Source: an uncultured Fretibacterium sp. (GTDB lineage: Bacteria > Synergistota > Synergistia > Synergistales > Aminobacteriaceae). Taken from it: a DNA stretch of 35,284 bases. Each line of letters starts with the position of its first letter. The first letter of the stretch is position 1. Both the position numbers and the translations under genes were made by a program. Below, in pieces: positions 24,479-33,160 of the stretch. The notes beneath the pieces are model-generated. The model had not been told where the DNA came from. It searched no databases and saw only the letters and a program-made list of their open reading frames with translations. Location: positions 1 to 35,284 of the forward strand of contig NZ_CAUUWA010000021.1 of assembly GCF_963548695.1 (NCBI RefSeq). Reading direction: 5' to 3'.

Positions 24479-27318
24479 ATGTTCGTGAAAAGGCGGTCCG
24501 TTTGCGAAATCCTTTTGTGTCTGCTCTTCCTCTTGTTGCTGTTCTCCCTGGGAGGCTGTGGAGGAAGCTCCGGCGGGGCGGGGCCCGAAGGCCCGTCTCG
24601 GCTCTCGCTTGTGCCTCCGCCCTCGAGTCCCGATCCTCAGCCTCAACCTCCTGCTCCGGAGCCTTCACCCCAACCTCAGCCCACGCCTCCGACGCCCGCT
24701 CCGGGTTTGCCTGAGCCAGGTCCGGCGCCCAAGCCCTCGAATCCCGATCCGAACCCACCGAAAGCGCTGAAAAGCGATACGGACGGGGATGGAGTTCCCG
24801 ACGTCTGGGACGCCGGCCCGCTCGACCCGTCGCGCGGAGCCTACCCGGAGTACGCGGAGGCCGAGACGGGTAACTCCTCGAACAACGGGATCGATTACGC
24901 GGAATTCAAGGACGCTCCCGCTGCGATGCCCGCCGCCATATCGGGCGTTTTGGACAACAGCGCCGGCTACGACAGCGACTACTTTGCAGTCAGCTTCGAC
25001 AGGGCGGGGGCCCATTCGGTCCTGGTCGCCCACACGCCGTTCATGAACCCCGTCATGAGCTTCGAGACGGGGAAGAACGAGGAGCCCCTGACCGTATCCA
25101 ATATGCCGGGCCTTCCGACCGATGACTACACCTGGGCACAGTTCAGCATTCCCCGTCCGGGGGTCTATTGGTTCACCATGGCGACGGTGGCGGATACCGC
25201 ACAGAAGTGGCGTTACCACGCGCTGATCTTTCAGGACGAGTACGCCGACGGTATCCCGGACGAGCTGCACGACCTTCTGGCATGGACAGGGGCAATGAGG
25301 ACACGGATGGGGACACCCTGCCCGACCTCATGGAACTGCTGACCGTCCTGCGCCGTCTGGAGCCGTACCGCGAGGCCGGAACCTTTTCCGACTCCGTCTG
25401 GCGGAATGCGGTCAACCCCGGCAACTCTCCCAAGGGCGCCGTATGGCTGGACCGTAACTCCGACGCGGACGAAGACGGCGTTTCCGATTACATCGAATAT
25501 TATTCCTTCAGCAGGCTCATGACGTTCAACCTGCCCTTCGAGCAGCTTTTCCCCCGCAACGATACGGACGGCGACGGCATCCCCAATTTCCTCGATACGG
25601 ACAGCGACGGCAATGGCGTGCCGGATGGAGTGGAGGGGACCGGGGATTCGGATGACGATGGGGTCCGCGATTACATCGATTTCGACGACGATCAGGACGG
25701 CCTTCTGGACGTGAACGACCCCGACCGGCTGAGGCCCGCGGAATACCTGGAGGAGCCTCGGGCCTATGTTATGGGAGTCCTGGACAAAACGTTGGGTGCA
25801 CATGATCTCGCCGTGCCCGGGGACGAGATGGAGCTTCAGGGCTCGCCCGTTCCGGGGGCCGATGCGGGCAGCGCATGGATAGCGATTCGCGAGTCGTGGC
25901 GGCATACAGGAAAGCGCGGTACACCGCTGAACCTGAGGCCCGCGTCCGTGACGGACGGCAAGGCGTCGTTCACCTGGCCCGAGGGTACGGGCGAGGGGCA
26001 CTGGGAGGTCTTTTTGTTCTTCGGCGGCCGGCGCACGTATGCTGCGACGGTCCGCGTGGTGAACGCCCATACGCCGATCCTCTCCTCCGCCATGCAGATG
26101 GACGGCGGCAGGGTGCGCGTCGAGGGGAGGAACCTGAACGCGACTCTGAGTGTGGTGTTCAGCGGCGACGTGTTGTCCGTGGACAACTCCGGGGGCGAGC
26201 CCGGTCACTTCGAGGCGCCGCTGCCGGAAGGGGCGGACTCCGGCCCCTTGTATGCGTTTGACAACTATGGAAGAAGCGACTCCGTCGTGTTCCTTCGCCG
26301 GAAGGAAATCACCGGGCGGATCGTTCTGCCCGAGGGAGTTCGCGTGGAACTATCCTCCTTGACCGTTTCCTTGTTGCTTGATGATGTGGAATTGAGGCCA
26401 ACATCCGATGGCCGCTTTGGCCCTTTGAATTTGCCCCGGGACGCGACATGCAGTCTGTATACCTTCCTGCCTCCACGAGACGGCGAGGAGGACGAGCGGA
26501 TATTTTTGAAGGGGTTCTATATTCCGGGGGATAAAACCGTAATAATCGACAGCATGAGTACCGCGCTGACGGAAATCTGGCCCATAGTGCTGATGCAGAG
26601 GTATGTAAAAGGATATGAGGCAGAGGTTCGGGAACTGCTGTTGAAGCTGCCGGAGGTTCGGGCATTGGGCGAGGTCATCGCCAGGGGCTTGGTTGGGAGC
26701 CTGGATTATTTGGATGTGGACTTGAAACAATCGGGCCCACGGATGCCTCAGGAACATGAGCAGGCTCTCCACAATGCGTGGAATGCGGTTATCAAAGCGA
26801 TGAAATTGCGAGAGGGGAAGGTAAGGGGCCGCAGCAGGTCCTACGATATTTCCCCCAAGGGAGAGGTCAACGGCTTTACCGTGACCTTCGAGCAGACGGG
26901 GCCGGACCGGGGCACGATACATATTTGGAACGACACGAAGCTGCACGTTGCCCCTTTGATCACCAGTGGTGGAAAGGTGCTCTTTGATGTGACGCGATAT
27001 AGGGAGTTTGTGCCGCCTCAAGGCGATGGATTACTTTTTCTTGCGGAGGAAAAAGATTACAAGATAACTACAGACCTACGTAAGGACATCGCAGTACGTT
27101 TGCGGTGCATTGGTGAAAAACATCCACTTTTTGATCCGAAGGGAGATGTCAGAGCATCGAGTACTTTATATGCATCTGGCTTAGTGGAGGGTGTATTTCT
27201 ACCTGTATTAAATGCTGTAATGGAATTTTTTGTTACCCACGAAAAAGTTCATCAAGTGGAGGGGTTAATCACCGTTCTCGTTGGACAATATTCTCCACCT
27301 TGGACTCCGACGTTTTGA
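24479..27318 (+). CDS. Lipoprotein with thrombospondin type 3 (calcium-binding) repeats; one apparent frameshift
   Basis: About 946 aa once a single base is restored. N-terminal signal with lipobox LGGC (Cys about 24), then about 50 residues of Pro-rich linker. Repeated Asp-rich TSP3 motifs follow: DTDGDGVPD near 100; DGIPDE; DTDGDTLPD; DADEDGVSD; and a tight cluster DTDGDGIPN, DTDSDGNGVPD, DSDDDGVRD, DDDQDGLLD. A possible TIG-like domain (VRVEGRNL) comes next, then a beta segment like carboxypeptidase-regulatory domains and a helical C-terminus. Codons in frame from 24479 end at 25342, while the same protein continues one frame over. Adding one G to GGGG at 25289-25292 restores a continuous TSP3 motif. 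It is likely surface-exposed. The GTG at 24485 has better SD spacing than ATG 24479. Confidence 0.8.
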
Positions 27319-27322
27319 CAAT

Positions 27323-27345
27323 ATCCCCCGGTTACCCCGGGGGAT
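27323..27345 (+). promoter_or_regulatory. Hairpin leader before A1
   Basis: ATCCCCCGG (27323-27331) pairs perfectly with CCGGGGGAT (27337-27345) around TTACC, just after the lipoprotein stop and 11 bases before the A1 Shine-Dalgarno. A near copy precedes A2. No T-tract follows, so it is more likely a translational or mRNA-processing element than a terminator. Confidence 0.55.
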
Positions 27346-27348
27346 CCT

Positions 27349-27515
27349 CATATCATGGAGGCGAGAGGCCGATGGAGACGTTTTCGGAGGTCCAAAGCCT
27401 GGGGCCGTGCAGCGAGGAGGCCGAGGCGGCGCTGACCGACGAGGTGATGCTGTCGCTGTGGTACGGCGGCTTGAACAGGATTTACGTGCAGAAATTCCGT
27501 GAAGAGGGACGGTGG
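27349..27515 (+). repeat. 167-bp repeat, copy 1 (leader plus A-type 5' end)
   Basis: Identical base for base to 29211-29377 and 163 of 167 to 33161-33327 (hand alignment). It spans the conserved CATATCATGG leader, the SD, and the first 48 codons of the A-type gene. Identity stops abruptly at codon 48 in all three, where the variable centre begins. Confidence 0.9.
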
Positions 27516-27971
27516 TTGTTGGGGATGAGTCCTCTTATCCCTGGAGAGTATTTGCGTGCCTGGGCTTCGGACAATCCTCACTTGCGCGCTTTTGCCTACT
27601 ATTCTAAAGCTGTGATGGGGCTTTGGGGAATAGCTGTGGTGATGCTCCTATTGGTCAATATTGCAACAGCAAAAATATCTGCTTATAAAAATTATGGGAT
27701 TCCGATGGTGTTTTTCGGGTTAAATTTTATTTATTTGATGTTTTACCCTCTTATGCTTTCATTTCATAGTTTCACAGAATGGATGAGGCATTACCGTATA
27801 TTGACTGCGGCACTGAAAGAGGGGAGAGACCCGGACCTGTGCGACCGGGCGCGTATGGGGGAGATGCGGCGAACTATCCTGGGTTGGGCCTGGAATAATG
27901 GCTATCTCCGCTATGATCGGAATAACGGCGGCTGGGAGCTGCATGTGGGCAGAGGGCGGGCAATAGGATGA
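27372..27971 (+). CDS. A-type array membrane protein (A1)
   Basis: 199 aa, family not recognised. ATG 27372 follows GGAGG by 10 bases; all A copies share it. Layout: a soluble N-terminal part with LWYGGLN (29-35) and WASDNPHLR (64-72), two predicted membrane segments (about 81-102 and 112-132) joined by a short loop, and a basic C-terminal part with DPDLCDRARM and ILGWAWNNGY then RYDR. Both ends are predicted cytoplasmic by charge. The stop overlaps B1 as ATGA. The central part is markedly AT-rich (21 of 60 G+C at 27661-27720, against 46 of 60 at 9241-9300 in purB). Confidence 0.85.
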   Translation: METFSEVQSLGPCSEEAEAALTDEVMLSLWYGGLNRIYVQKFREEGRWLLGMSPLIPGEYLRAWASDNPHLRAFAYYSKAVMGLWGIAVVMLLLVNIATAKISAYKNYGIPMVFFGLNFIYLMFYPLMLSFHSFTEWMRHYRILTAALKEGRDPDLCDRARMGEMRRTILGWAWNNGYLRYDRNNGGWELHVGRGRAIG

Positions 27972-28846
27972 GGACCGTGCATTTTGTACTGAATGGAGGC
28001 TGGCTGGTTCTGTGCGGAGCCATGCTCCTTGTTCCCTGTGTGCATTTATTGCAGGCATGGCGTTATTCTTTGAACAGGTATGGAGTTTCTTCAGGGAAGT
28101 TCGCCGTACTGGGCTCGTTGAAAACTCTTTGTTTCATCGTTGCGGGAAGCACGGTACCCCTGTTGGGGGGTCATTGGAAGTTCGAAGAGCTTTGCTGGGG
28201 GATTGTGGTGATATTCGGGGGATTGGGGATGTTGCTGCTTCGCCTCGAGGCCCCTATCCGGGGTTTGTTTGATGTCGATGGCGAGACGGTCTTGAGGAAC
28301 CAGGACATGTTGAAACTATGGTATGAAGGAGTAAGTGCTGCGTATACGAGTGCTCTCGAGCATTCAGGGAAAGGGATCGGGTACAGTTTTTCCCGCACGA
28401 ATGCTTGGGCCTGGGATAATCCCGATCTGCGGCTCTCGGGCTATTACCTCAAGGCCCAAGGAGCCGTATTCGCGTTGGCGCTGCTTTTATTGCGTCTTGC
28501 AATCCCCGTGGCAACAATGGTCGTCGATTTTCAAGCTATAAAACCAAGTTCAGGCGAACGCATATTCTCCGATCTGGGGTTGTATGCTCGGGTTGCTGCG
28601 ATCTTATTTGTCGGGATCGTTCTGTTCCCTTTTGTACGCGATATTCATCGAGAATGGATGGCACATTATCGTGCATTGGCTGCGGCCCTGGAGGAGCATC
28701 GGGACCCGGACCTTTCTGACCGTGCCCGCTTGGCCGAGATGCGGCGGACCGTTTTGGGCTGGGCTCGGGAGAATGGATGCGTCAGCTATGATCGAGAGGC
28801 GCGATGCTGGCGATTGAGAAGCGGGATGGAGCGTGTTATGGAATGA
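27968..28846 (+). CDS. B-type array membrane protein (B1)
   Basis: 292 aa, not recognised. The N-terminal 100 aa resembles the C-type proteins: a membrane segment ending in the PC motif (PCVHLL, about 23-28), a basic loop, then two further membrane segments ending LEAPIRGLFD. The rest resembles an A-type protein: DMLKLWYEG (GGLN is altered to EGVS here), AWAWDNPDLR, two membrane segments, then DPDLSDRARLAEMRRTVLGW. So B equals C plus A. B1 is the most divergent B copy. ATG overlaps the A1 stop, and its stop overlaps C1. Confidence 0.85.
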   Translation: MRTVHFVLNGGWLVLCGAMLLVPCVHLLQAWRYSLNRYGVSSGKFAVLGSLKTLCFIVAGSTVPLLGGHWKFEELCWGIVVIFGGLGMLLLRLEAPIRGLFDVDGETVLRNQDMLKLWYEGVSAAYTSALEHSGKGIGYSFSRTNAWAWDNPDLRLSGYYLKAQGAVFALALLLLRLAIPVATMVVDFQAIKPSSGERIFSDLGLYARVAAILFVGIVLFPFVRDIHREWMAHYRALAAALEEHRDPDLSDRARLAEMRRTVLGWARENGCVSYDREARCWRLRSGMERVME

Positions 28847-29148
28847 CGTCTCTGCGCTTTGTGTCAGGGGTTGTTTGGCTGACGGCGGCATCTGCCTGGA
28901 TGCTGTTTGTCCCCTGTGCACGTTTGCGGAGGTCCAAGCGTTTTGAAAGACGAGATTCCGACCGGCTGGCTCGGAAGGATACCATACGAAGCATCGAATA
29001 TGCCTGTTCAGGGATATTATTGGGGCTGGGGTTCCTTTGGTGGGAGTATTTCCTGTTTTTTCGCTGGGGGATCATGCTGGCATTATGGTTGGCCGTAATG
29101 CTCCGGCTAGGGCTAGGGGCTCTGAAATCCAAAGATAAGGAACGCTGA
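28843..29148 (+). CDS. C-type array membrane protein (C1)
   Basis: 101 aa with three predicted membrane segments (about 5-25, 52-69, 72-92) separated by a strongly basic loop of Arg, Lys and Asp. The conserved Pro-Cys (VPCARL) closes segment 1. Its N-terminus MTSLRF and the LWW/WEY region match the first 100 residues of B-type proteins. The ATG overlaps the B1 stop. An 85-base gap with hairpin leader follows before A2. Confidence 0.8.
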   Translation: MTSLRFVSGVVWLTAASAWMLFVPCARLRRSKRFERRDSDRLARKDTIRSIEYACSGILLGLGFLWWEYFLFFRWGIMLALWLAVMLRLGLGALKSKDKER

Positions 29149-29188
29149 AGGGGGTATGCGTAGAGGCTTAAAAGGGTTTATCGCTGCA

Positions 29189-29205
29189 CCCCCGGTTGCC
29201 GGGGG
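29189..29205 (+). promoter_or_regulatory. Hairpin leader before A2
   Basis: CCCCCGG (29189-29195) pairs with CCGGGGG (29199-29205) across TTG. It matches the hairpin before A1 in position and sequence, with a different loop and shorter stem. The counterpart before A5 is degraded. Confidence 0.5.
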
Positions 29206-29210
29206 ATTCG

Positions 29211-29377
29211 CATATCATGGAGGCGAGAGGCCGATGGAGACGTTTTCGGAGGTCCAAAGCCTGGGGCCGTGCAGCGAGGAGGCCGAGGCGGCGCTGACCG
29301 ACGAGGTGATGCTGTCGCTGTGGTACGGCGGCTTGAACAGGATTTACGTGCAGAAATTCCGTGAAGAGGGACGGTGG
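29211..29377 (+). repeat. 167-bp repeat, copy 2
   Basis: Identical to 27349-27515 across the whole length, ending exactly where the A2 protein begins to differ from A1. Confidence 0.9.
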
Positions 29378-29842
29378 GTTTTCGAATTTATCCCTGACAT
29401 TCCAAGGGAATGTTTCAGGGCCTGGACTTGGGACAATCCCCACATGCGTGCCTCCGCCTATTATTGTAAAGCTGTATTCAGCCTGCTGGCAACGGCGTCA
29501 ATGGGTGTTATTTGGGGCTGTGCCTGTGTCGGAGGCTTTCTGGACCGTATGGAGCATACCGCCATGCTGGAAAATCTGGGGCTGTTGCTTCGCAGCATTC
29601 TCATCCCCTGGGGTCTCATCGTCATTCCGTTTTTCGTATTGTCGTATAAGATGGGATACAGGGTATGGATATCCCATTACCGCGTTTTGGCCGAGGCTCT
29701 GAAAGGGGGGCGGGACGCCGATCTTGCCGATCGTGTGCGTATGGAGGAGATGCGCTGTGCGATCTTGGGCTGGGCATGGAACAGCGGCTATGTCCGGTAT
29801 GCCGATCATTGGCGGCTGAAATACGGGAGAGGAGGGCGGTGA
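29234..29842 (+). CDS. A-type array membrane protein (A2)
   Basis: 202 aa. The first 48 residues are identical to A1, then the sequence diverges through the two membrane segments and the intervening loop (GGFLDRMEHTAMLENLG), which is predicted extracytoplasmic. It reconverges at GGRDADLADRVRMEEMRCAILGWAWNSGYVRY. ADL in place of PDL and VRM in place of ARM mark it as a somewhat drifted copy. The stop overlaps an in-frame GTG of B2. Confidence 0.85.
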   Translation: METFSEVQSLGPCSEEAEAALTDEVMLSLWYGGLNRIYVQKFREEGRWVFEFIPDIPRECFRAWTWDNPHMRASAYYCKAVFSLLATASMGVIWGCACVGGFLDRMEHTAMLENLGLLLRSILIPWGLIVIPFFVLSYKMGYRVWISHYRVLAEALKGGRDADLADRVRMEEMRCAILGWAWNSGYVRYADHWRLKYGRGGR

Positions 29843-29847
29843 GCGTG

Positions 29848-30768
29848 ATGCCCTTGAGCTTTTCCCTGGGAATCTCATGGCTTATTATGGCGGCTCTTCT
29901 GGCTTTTTTCATCCCGTGCGTTCACCTGTGGCGTTCCTCGAACTTCATTCCGCCTCGTGCAAGCGTGCAGGAGGGAGCTTATGCCGTTTTCGGAGTGCTG
30001 AAGGCATTTTGCCTGATGAGCTTCGTCATTGCGTTGGGGCCGATCGGCTTCTATGCCGAACTCCACCCGCTCTATGCAGCGCGCTGCCTGGATGTGGCCG
30101 GAATATTTTTTTCACTGTGGGCTCTGATGCTCTACTTTGAAGCTCCCATCTGCGGCCTGTTCGATGCGGACGACGAGGAGGTTCTGACCGACAAGGAAAT
30201 GCTCGCTTTGTGGTATGGCGGCTTGAACGAAAAGTATTTTTTGAAGAAAATGGAATCGTATCGCTCGGAACATCGCAGGGCCATCTCGGAGAAAGCGGCG
30301 GTAATCAATTTTTCTCATACATGGGCCTGGGCTTGGGATAACCCCTGCCTGCGCGCTGCAGCCTATTTTCTGAAGGGGCAGAGCACCCTCTATGCGGTTT
30401 CGTTCCTTTTGGTTCAGATCATGGGGTTTACCTATGACGATGTCCGAACGATCAGGAATCCTTCATGTGCTCTCGTTCAGGATACGGCGGTCTTATCCTT
30501 TCTCTGCGTTCGCATCCCGATGACGATTCTGATGACTTTCGTGTTCTTTCTCTTTGCCAATGCCATCCGCAGGGAGTGGATGCCGCACTACCGGGAGCTG
30601 ATTCTTGCACTGAAGGAGGGGCGGGATCCGGACCTTTCCGACCGGGCGCGAATGGCGGAGATGCGCCGGACCGTTCTGGGATGGGGGGTAAACAGCGGCT
30701 ATGTCCGCTACGACCGGGATCGTGGCGTCTGGCTGCTGAACGCGCAAAAGGGACGGATGATCGGATGA
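29848..30768 (+). CDS. B-type array membrane protein (B2)
   Basis: 306 aa from ATG 29848, chosen because MPLSFSLGISW aligns with the start of B5 and C-type proteins. GTG 29839, overlapping the A2 stop, would add three residues and restore the coupling seen elsewhere. C-like part: IPCVHLW, three membrane segments, YFEAPICGLFDADDEE. A-like part: EMLALWYGGLNEKY, a charged insert, AWAWDNPCLR, two membrane segments, then DPDLSDRARMAEMRRTVLGWG. Its last 225 bases plus the start of C2 are about 92% identical to B5/C5. Confidence 0.85.
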   Translation: MPLSFSLGISWLIMAALLAFFIPCVHLWRSSNFIPPRASVQEGAYAVFGVLKAFCLMSFVIALGPIGFYAELHPLYAARCLDVAGIFFSLWALMLYFEAPICGLFDADDEEVLTDKEMLALWYGGLNEKYFLKKMESYRSEHRRAISEKAAVINFSHTWAWAWDNPCLRAAAYFLKGQSTLYAVSFLLVQIMGFTYDDVRTIRNPSCALVQDTAVLSFLCVRIPMTILMTFVFFLFANAIRREWMPHYRELILALKEGRDPDLSDRARMAEMRRTVLGWGVNSGYVRYDRDRGVWLLNAQKGRMIG

Positions 30769-30857
30769 CGAGCTGGCGATTGGCGCTGAGTCTGCTGTGG
30801 GCCATCGTTACGCTGGTCTGGATATTTCCCGTTCCCTGCGCATGGCTGTGGCGTGCA
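30544..30857 (+). repeat. 314-bp repeat, copy 1 (B 3' end plus C 5' end)
   Basis: Aligns without gaps to 34491-34804 with 25 mismatches by hand count (92%). It spans the last 75 codons of B2 and the first 31 of C2, ending within the first membrane segment and basic loop of C. Upstream, B2 and B5 are far less alike. Confidence 0.85.
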
Positions 30858-31085
30858 ATCCGAGATCCGCGTCAGGGGCCTCATTTTTGTGAACGGTATG
30901 CCCGATGGCTCATCATCAAACGTTTTCTATTTATTTGTAGCGGTATATCGCTGGGGGTAGGGGTCATCTGGCGGGAGTATTACCTCCGGTTCATGATAAT
31001 AACGCTCGTGGTGCATCTTTTATTTCTCGCCTGCGGGTCAGGTTTTTATAAGGATTTCGATAAACGACGGCGTGAGAAGGCATAG
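30765..31085 (+). CDS. C-type array membrane protein (C2)
   Basis: 106 aa, three predicted membrane segments, PVPCAWLWR after the first, basic middle loop, then an ISLGVGVIWREYY segment. ATG overlaps the B2 stop. The next unit follows at once, its SD overlapping the C2 TAG. Confidence 0.8.
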   Translation: MTSWRLALSLLWAIVTLVWIFPVPCAWLWRAIRDPRQGPHFCERYARWLIIKRFLFICSGISLGVGVIWREYYLRFMIITLVVHLLFLACGSGFYKDFDKRRREKA

Positions 31086-31159
31086 GAGGCGAGAGGCCGA
31101 TGGGTGCGTGTATCGGGAATTGGGTGACGGCGATCGAAGGCAAGAGGGCGGCGAAATGA
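31085..31159 (+). pseudogene. Remnant of an A-type gene (A3)
   Basis: The 19 bases GGAGGCGAGAGGCCGATGG (31085-31103) are identical to the SD and start of A1 (27357-27375). The A coding sequence then vanishes: ATG 31100 opens only 19 codons, ending TGA 31157-31159, and this stop overlaps the ATG of B3. An A gene has thus been deleted down to a leader-size frame that still couples translation into B3. Confidence 0.7.
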
Positions 31160-32067
31160 CGCCGCTGCGTTCCGTGCTGGGGCTTCTGTGGCTGGCGGGG
31201 GCATCGGCCTGGATGCTGCCTCCGCCCTGTATGAATCTTTGGCGGGCATGGGGGTATCGCAGCGCCCGGCCCGGGGCCAGAAATGGAAACTTCGCCGTCA
31301 TGGGGGCGACGAAGCAGCTTTGTTTCATCGCGTCGGGCATCGTCGCGGGCCTGTCCGCGTTCTGGTGGGAGCACCTGTCCATCTGTCTCGAGGCGTCCTT
31401 GACCCTTCTGCTGCTGGGAGTGTGGCTGATCTATTTCGAGGCGCCCATAGACGGCCTGTTCGATGCGGACGACGAGGAGGTCTTGGGCGATGAGGAGATG
31501 CTGTCGCTGTGGTACGGCGGCTTGAACGCGATTTATGTTCAGGCCCGAAGCCGATGGGGTATGGATTACAGTTTTTCCCGAACGAGGGCCTGGTTTTGGG
31601 ATGCCCCCGAGCTCAGGGCTGCGGGTTATTACTTCAAGGCCCAGTTTGCCGCTTTTTTGTTGGTGCTGCTGCTGCTGTTGGCGGCGGGGGAGGTTTATGG
31701 AGCCAGGGACTGTATAAAAAGGATTTATCTGCCCTATCCTTATCTATATTTAAGTACTGAATATATGTCGAAAAATATGCCCGATTTGTGTATTCGATCC
31801 ATCACGCTGTTTTTTGTCTGTGCTGTCTTCCTCCCCTTTGCCTGGTCTATCCACCGGGAGTGGATGGCGCGTTACCGGGAGCTGGTTCGCGCCCTGAAAG
31901 ACGGCAGGGACCCCGATCTGTCCGACCGGGCACGGCTGGCAGAGATGCGCCGGGTGGTTCTGGGCTGGGCTCTGGAGAAAAGTCTCGTCCATTACGACCG
32001 GGCATCCGGGGCATGGAAGCTGGGCTCGGGAATGACACGATCGGAAGGGGGGCGCCTGATCGGATGA
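31156..32067 (+). CDS. B-type array membrane protein (B3)
   Basis: 303 aa. C-like part: MTPLRSVLGLLWL, PPPCMNLWRAW, basic loop, two more membrane segments, YFEAPIDGLFDADDEE. A-like part: EMLSLWYGGLNAIY, AWFWDAPELR (the usual WDNP is WDAP), two membrane segments enclosing a long loop with YLPYPYLYLSTEYMSKNMPDLC, the largest predicted external loop of the array, then DPDLSDRARLAEMRRVVLGW. ATG overlaps the stop of the A3 remnant frame; the stop overlaps the C::A fusion gene. Confidence 0.85.
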   Translation: MTPLRSVLGLLWLAGASAWMLPPPCMNLWRAWGYRSARPGARNGNFAVMGATKQLCFIASGIVAGLSAFWWEHLSICLEASLTLLLLGVWLIYFEAPIDGLFDADDEEVLGDEEMLSLWYGGLNAIYVQARSRWGMDYSFSRTRAWFWDAPELRAAGYYFKAQFAAFLLVLLLLLAAGEVYGARDCIKRIYLPYPYLYLSTEYMSKNMPDLCIRSITLFFVCAVFLPFAWSIHREWMARYRELVRALKDGRDPDLSDRARLAEMRRVVLGWALEKSLVHYDRASGAWKLGSGMTRSEGGRLIG

Positions 32068-33095
32068 ACCCCTATGATCCCTATTCTGTTACCTTTCCCT
32101 TATGGCTGGGGTCCCTGTGGCTCGTCGTGACGTTCGTTTGGCTGCTTCTGCCTCTTTGTCTGCACCTGTGGCATTCGAGGCATTTTGAGGGGCAGGACGG
32201 CAGGTCGTCTCTTGTGGAATATGCCCGGGACGGCGTTCTGTGTCGCATATCTCTTGTTTTCGTCTTTGTCTTTTTGGGCTTGGCGCTTCTTTGGGCCGAC
32301 AATTATTGGGTATGGTTTTTTGCCGGAGCAGGTGTTGTTACGATCATCCTTTTTTTGTCCCAGGACGTATTCAAGCGATCGAGGGGGCCGTCCTCGGATA
32401 AGCAGGGGAATTCTGCAGCTGCTCTGGGCTTGGAGCGGAAGCGTGTTTCTTCCCCGCTCGCGGGGGAGCACGCAAGCCTTGGGCCGTGCAGTGAGGAGGC
32501 CGAGGCGGCGCTGACCGACGAGGCGATGTTGTCGCTGTGGTACGGCGGTCTGAACGGGATCTATGCGCGGAAGTGCCGGGCGGCGGGGCGATGGATTGGA
32601 ACGCCTTTGAATCATACGCCTCCGGAATACCTGCGGGCCTGGGCCTCGGACAATCCCTACCTGCGAACTTCCGCCTATTACTGTAAAAGTATGCTCGGCT
32701 ATTTTGCCGTCGTTGTTGCTCTTATGCTCAATGTGAGCAAGAACGTCATGAATGTTGTCAGGTTTTGGGTGCGGGAATCGTATAATATTCCCAGCAGGAC
32801 ATATCTTTGGTATCACTTGGTTTTATTCACTTTGGCGTTTTCTGCTGTTATGAGTTTGCCTTTTATGCATTCATGGCTAGCGAGCAAGGAGTGGAGAATG
32901 CATTATCGAACTCTGTCGCGGGCGCTGAGTGAGAGGCGGGACCCGGACCTGTGCGACCGGGCGCGTATGGAGGAAATGCGCCGGACGATTCTGGGCTGGG
33001 CGTGGAACAGCGGCTACGTCCGGTACGACCGTGAAAAGGGCTGGCGGCTGAACGCTCCCTCCAAAGGTTCGAAAGGTGGCCGGCTGATCGAATGA
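32064..33095 (+). CDS. C::A fusion array membrane protein
   Basis: 343 aa, a single frame in which a C-type protein (residues 1 to about 115: three membrane segments, LPLCLHLWHSR in the Pro-Cys position, now Leu-Cys) runs through a 25-residue linker into an A-type protein. The join lies at ASLGPCSEEAEAALTDEAMLSL, matching A1 from residue 9 on. The A leader, SD and first 8 codons are gone. The A part has LWYGGLNGIY, WASDNPYLR, two membrane segments, then DPDLCDRARMEEMRRTILGWAWNSGY. It recreates the B-type layout from separate C and A genes. Confidence 0.85.
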   Translation: MNPYDPYSVTFPLWLGSLWLVVTFVWLLLPLCLHLWHSRHFEGQDGRSSLVEYARDGVLCRISLVFVFVFLGLALLWADNYWVWFFAGAGVVTIILFLSQDVFKRSRGPSSDKQGNSAAALGLERKRVSSPLAGEHASLGPCSEEAEAALTDEAMLSLWYGGLNGIYARKCRAAGRWIGTPLNHTPPEYLRAWASDNPYLRTSAYYCKSMLGYFAVVVALMLNVSKNVMNVVRFWVRESYNIPSRTYLWYHLVLFTLAFSAVMSLPFMHSWLASKEWRMHYRTLSRALSERRDPDLCDRARMEEMRRTILGWAWNSGYVRYDREKGWRLNAPSKGSKGGRLIE

Positions 33096-33160
33096 CGGCA
33101 TGACGATCCGGCACGGCCGCAGCAAAATGCCGGGGACAAAACGCCGATGGTACGGATTCG

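Noticed and set aside
26600..27318. Toxin or protease domain at the lipoprotein C-terminus
   Set aside because: THEKVHQ superficially recalls a zinc-protease motif but lacks HExxH, and no toxin family is recognisable.
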